The position numbers and the translations under genes were made by a program. A model generated the notes under the pieces. That model was given only the letters and a program-made list of their open reading frames with translations. It had not been told where the DNA came from and made no database searches. A DNA stretch of 8,758 bases from Planctomycetota bacterium (lineage in GTDB: Bacteria > Planctomycetota > UBA1135 > GCA-002686595), in the NCBI GenBank assembly GCA_028823185.1, contig JAPKBY010000048.1, forward strand, positions 1 through 8,758, written 5' to 3'. The first letter of the stretch is position 1. Each line of letters opens with the position of its first letter. This document shows, piece after piece, positions 8,001-8,758 of this stretch.

Positions 8001-8145
8001 AGCCTTCGCTACCACGCTCGTGCTGATCTTGGTGCCGTGTGTGTTCGGGCTGCTGATGGATGTTCAAGCTCTGCTACGCTCTCCACGTGAGTTCATCAGG
8101 AAAATTTTAGATGGCAGCACATTGCACCCCGAGGAGGGGTCTTGA
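5020..8145 (+). CDS. RND family efflux transporter permease
   Basis: This is a proton-driven inner-membrane exporter of the AcrB/HAE type, 1041 residues, a normal length. It shows the usual duplicated plan: TM1 (about 15-32), a periplasmic porter/docking loop (about 33-330), TM2-TM6 (from about 336), TM7 (about 522-540), a second periplasmic loop (about 541-855) and TM8-TM12 (about 858-1012). TM4 keeps the paired acids D398-D399 (VDDAIVVGEN). By eye alignment TM11 keeps the counterparts of AcrB R971 and T978 (R954 and T961). In TM10 the position of AcrB K940 is Val (V923), followed by N924 and D925 (GVVVNDS), so the proton relay is of a different subtype. It starts at a GTG with a good ribosome site and ends 1 nt before the acetyltransferase. 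Drug, lipid or metabolite substrates are all possible; the TM10 site is also unlike my recollection of metal-type CusA. Confidence 0.93.
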   Translation: MIRAIIRAAIRNPVAVHLGTFALCGAGLVVGFSMPREVFPVFSVDRVQVTAVLPGASPVDVERLVTLPMEDALAGADGLDRMSSISSESLSIVTLELTRGSDSAEFLNEVRSRIQSGGLRLPEECETPSVKELRTEFPAIAVAVSGSVGQAALRESADDVQAELQEFLGVRRVDVYGNRDPRLWVEVEPEALARYGLTLEEIRTAIGAVMRDLPAGAIQSDRGGFLVRVESGADTAEELEEALLRTYPDGRRLLLGQVAKISDSWERPMVLSRFGGEPAVTLYVQKLSSADTIDLSQAIFDWIQSDPELPPGVSVGAHSDVSVYVSNRLRTMQESALLGAALVLISLVLFLSPRVALMTALGIPISFLGGLLLAGSMGLTLNMIVMFGLIVVLGMIVDDAIVVGENVYRLMEEGYSPEDAAVEGAAQVAKPVLATILTSIAAFGPILVMAGTTGAFLRPLPLIVSFCLIVSLFEALLVLPVHLAFHSGVVKAAGAASGTERWYEPLRRGYERVLARCIAHRLAFVLGACAICGLMVTFATSHMKFVLFDDFESKLLFVGVRMEEGAGLDETTRATEELEQRVMQLAAGEMESVQTSVGIYTEDGVKVEVAQNLAQITIELSEGEHRERSTQEVIASLREFFEDLPRGVADITIGQPSAGPTGKAVDIWVSGPDLAVLKEAASAVVLELSSIAGIKGARDNIESGKQQIELSLRDDARALGVTEVSLGAQMAAAFEGLEAARLRRGKDEVRVIVKLPESIREDASSLEHLQVSVPGGGRVPLGALATLSEGPGPVTIVRDRRERTVNIVADVDRSVITAREVTAAMEPALVLLRERFEGYRFEVRGDAEDTQESLDSLYRALFVCVLLIYLILGTLFRSYAQPFVIMFIIPFGAMGMILGHMLMDRSIGIMSLIGLLALSGVVVNDSLIFVDSVNAKIRKGVGLFNALMYAGRIRFRPILLTSITTMLGLSPLAFFATGQARFLQPMAITMFFGLAFATTLVLILVPCVFGLLMDVQALLRSPREFIRKILDGSTLHPEEGS
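8131..8139 (+). promoter_or_regulatory. Strong Shine-Dalgarno that fixes the acetyltransferase start
   Basis: GAGGAGGGG lies inside the last codons of the permease and 7 nt before the ATG at 8147. It is the best ribosome site in the window. It favours the ATG at 8147 over the earlier in-frame ATG at 8111, which has no such site and would overlap the permease by 35 nt. Confidence 0.8.
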
Positions 8146-8146
8146 G

Positions 8147-8608
8147 ATGACAGTGATTTCACAGATTGAGTCTCTAGCGGACGCCTCGGAGCTGAGCGAG
8201 TATCTAGACAGGGCCGCGACCGCGAGCTTGGCGGGGATCGAACATCAAGCGATTCAGCCTGGGGCGGCGTTGCGTTTCTTTGAGGAGAACCTCGCTTGTG
8301 ATGAGACAGGGCTCTGGGTCGCGCGTGACGGGGGCGCAGTTCAGGGTGTTTGTATGACCGGGGCTTGGGTCGCGCCTATCTCGGGGGAGCGAATGGCGGC
8401 GGTCCTCGCTCTCTACGTGGAGGCTGATGCTCGACATCAAGGCGTCTCGCGAGCGCTCGTGCAGGCCGCTCAGGCTGAGTTGCGTCAGCGCGGCATCTCT
8501 CACTTGGGTGCTAGGGTTGAGCACAACGACGACGCCCGCATCTCCATGGGCGAACGCTGGGGCTGGACGCGCGGTTGGGAGTGGCTGGACTCAGGCCCGA
8601 ACTCCTGA
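8147..8608 (+). CDS. GNAT family N-acetyltransferase
   Basis: This is a 153-residue single-domain protein of the GCN5-related fold, predicted to move an acetyl group from acetyl-CoA to an amine of an unknown acceptor in the cytosol. The central strand (about 85-93, AVLALYVEAD) leads into motif A, RHQGVSRALVQAA at 96-108, the acetyl-CoA pyrophosphate loop (pattern R/Q-x-x-G-x-G/A; here the last position is S101 instead of G/A). A helix and strand (GISHLGARVEHN) then lead to the N127/A130 and ERWGW region that resembles the conserved GNAT C-terminal part. It lies 1 nt after the permease stop with a strong ribosome site, so it is the third gene of the efflux operon. The substrate could be a small toxic amine, a peptide or a protein; the sequence does not decide. 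Confidence 0.85.
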   Translation: MTVISQIESLADASELSEYLDRAATASLAGIEHQAIQPGAALRFFEENLACDETGLWVARDGGAVQGVCMTGAWVAPISGERMAAVLALYVEADARHQGVSRALVQAAQAELRQRGISHLGARVEHNDDARISMGERWGWTRGWEWLDSGPNS

Positions 8609-8615
8609 GCGGAGG

Positions 8616-8758
8616 TCACTCGCTCTCTTCGATCAGCTCTGTCAGGGCTTTGAGGTTGTTGTCGAAGTCCACGCCGATGCGCCACTTGAGGATGGGGCCT
8701 AGGGCGCGCTCTAAGGGGCCGTTCAGTTCTCCGCGCAGTGACCACTCCAGCTCTGTGC
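8616..8758 (-). CDS. C-terminus of a SRPBCC (polyketide cyclase-like) protein, partial
   Basis: A - strand frame is open from the window edge to a TGA at 8618-8616 and gives 46 residues. It opens with TELEWSLRGELNGP and continues through a GPILKWRIGVDFDNN segment to a LKALTELIEESE end. This matches my memory of the last strand and long C-terminal helix of SRPBCC/polyketide-cyclase-type lipid-binding barrels, which commonly end in F-x-x-(D/N)-L-x-x-L-K-x-x-(I/V)-E. The rest lies beyond the window. It converges on the acetyltransferase with 7 bp between the stop codons and no room for a separate terminator. Ligand and role are unknown. Confidence is high for a real gene, moderate for the family. 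Confidence 0.7.
   Translation of the reverse strand, partial: TELEWSLRGELNGPLERALGPILKWRIGVDFDNNLKALTELIEESE

Noticed and set aside
8111..8146. Upstream ATG for the acetyltransferase
   Set aside because: It overlaps the permease, has no ribosome site, and the ATG at 8147 has a strong one at ideal spacing.

Overview
The window is moderately GC-rich and almost fully coding. It looks like chromosomal DNA of a Gram-negative-type (diderm) bacterium, because it encodes an inner-membrane RND pump with a periplasmic adaptor. The housekeeping block tig-clpP-clpX is present in its classical order. The ClpX zinc-finger spacing and the shape of the trigger factor N-terminus, together with several starts that lack a clear Shine-Dalgarno sequence, would fit Planctomycetota or a related phylum. 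That is a low-confidence guess from memory of protein style, not a search result.

Layout: (1) At 1-51 a + strand frame ends, probably the last 16 codons of an unknown, hydrophobic-ended protein. A strong hairpin (38-75) sits over its stop codon. (2) From 3550 down to 102 on the - strand lie trigger factor (tig), ClpP (clpP) and ClpX (clpX). The tig-clpP gap is 76 bp with a small stem-loop; the clpP-clpX gap is 10 bp. Together they form a nascent-chain folding and ATP-dependent proteolysis cluster. lon, which often follows clpX, is not seen here: the next gene appears to converge. (3) A 169-bp divergent gap (3551-3719) separates tig from a + strand operon. It encodes a periplasmic adaptor (3720-5009), an RND permease (5020-8145) and a GNAT acetyltransferase (8147-8608), with gaps of 10 and 1 nt. 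No outer-membrane channel or regulator gene is in view. (4) At 8616-8758 the C-terminal end of a SRPBCC/polyketide-cyclase-like protein runs on the - strand, converging on the acetyltransferase with only 7 bp between the stops.

How they work together: tig/clpP/clpX handle folding and regulated degradation of cytosolic proteins. The adaptor and permease should form two thirds of a tripartite, proton-driven efflux pump that needs an OMF encoded elsewhere. The acetyltransferase is tightly coupled to the permease and may modify a small molecule, but its substrate cannot be read from sequence.

I found no mobile element, CRISPR array, tRNA/rRNA or clear new system. The best second-look items are the permease's loss of the usual TM10 proton-relay lysine, an acidic insertion and tail in ClpX, a diverged PPIase domain in trigger factor, and the RND-GNAT coupling.
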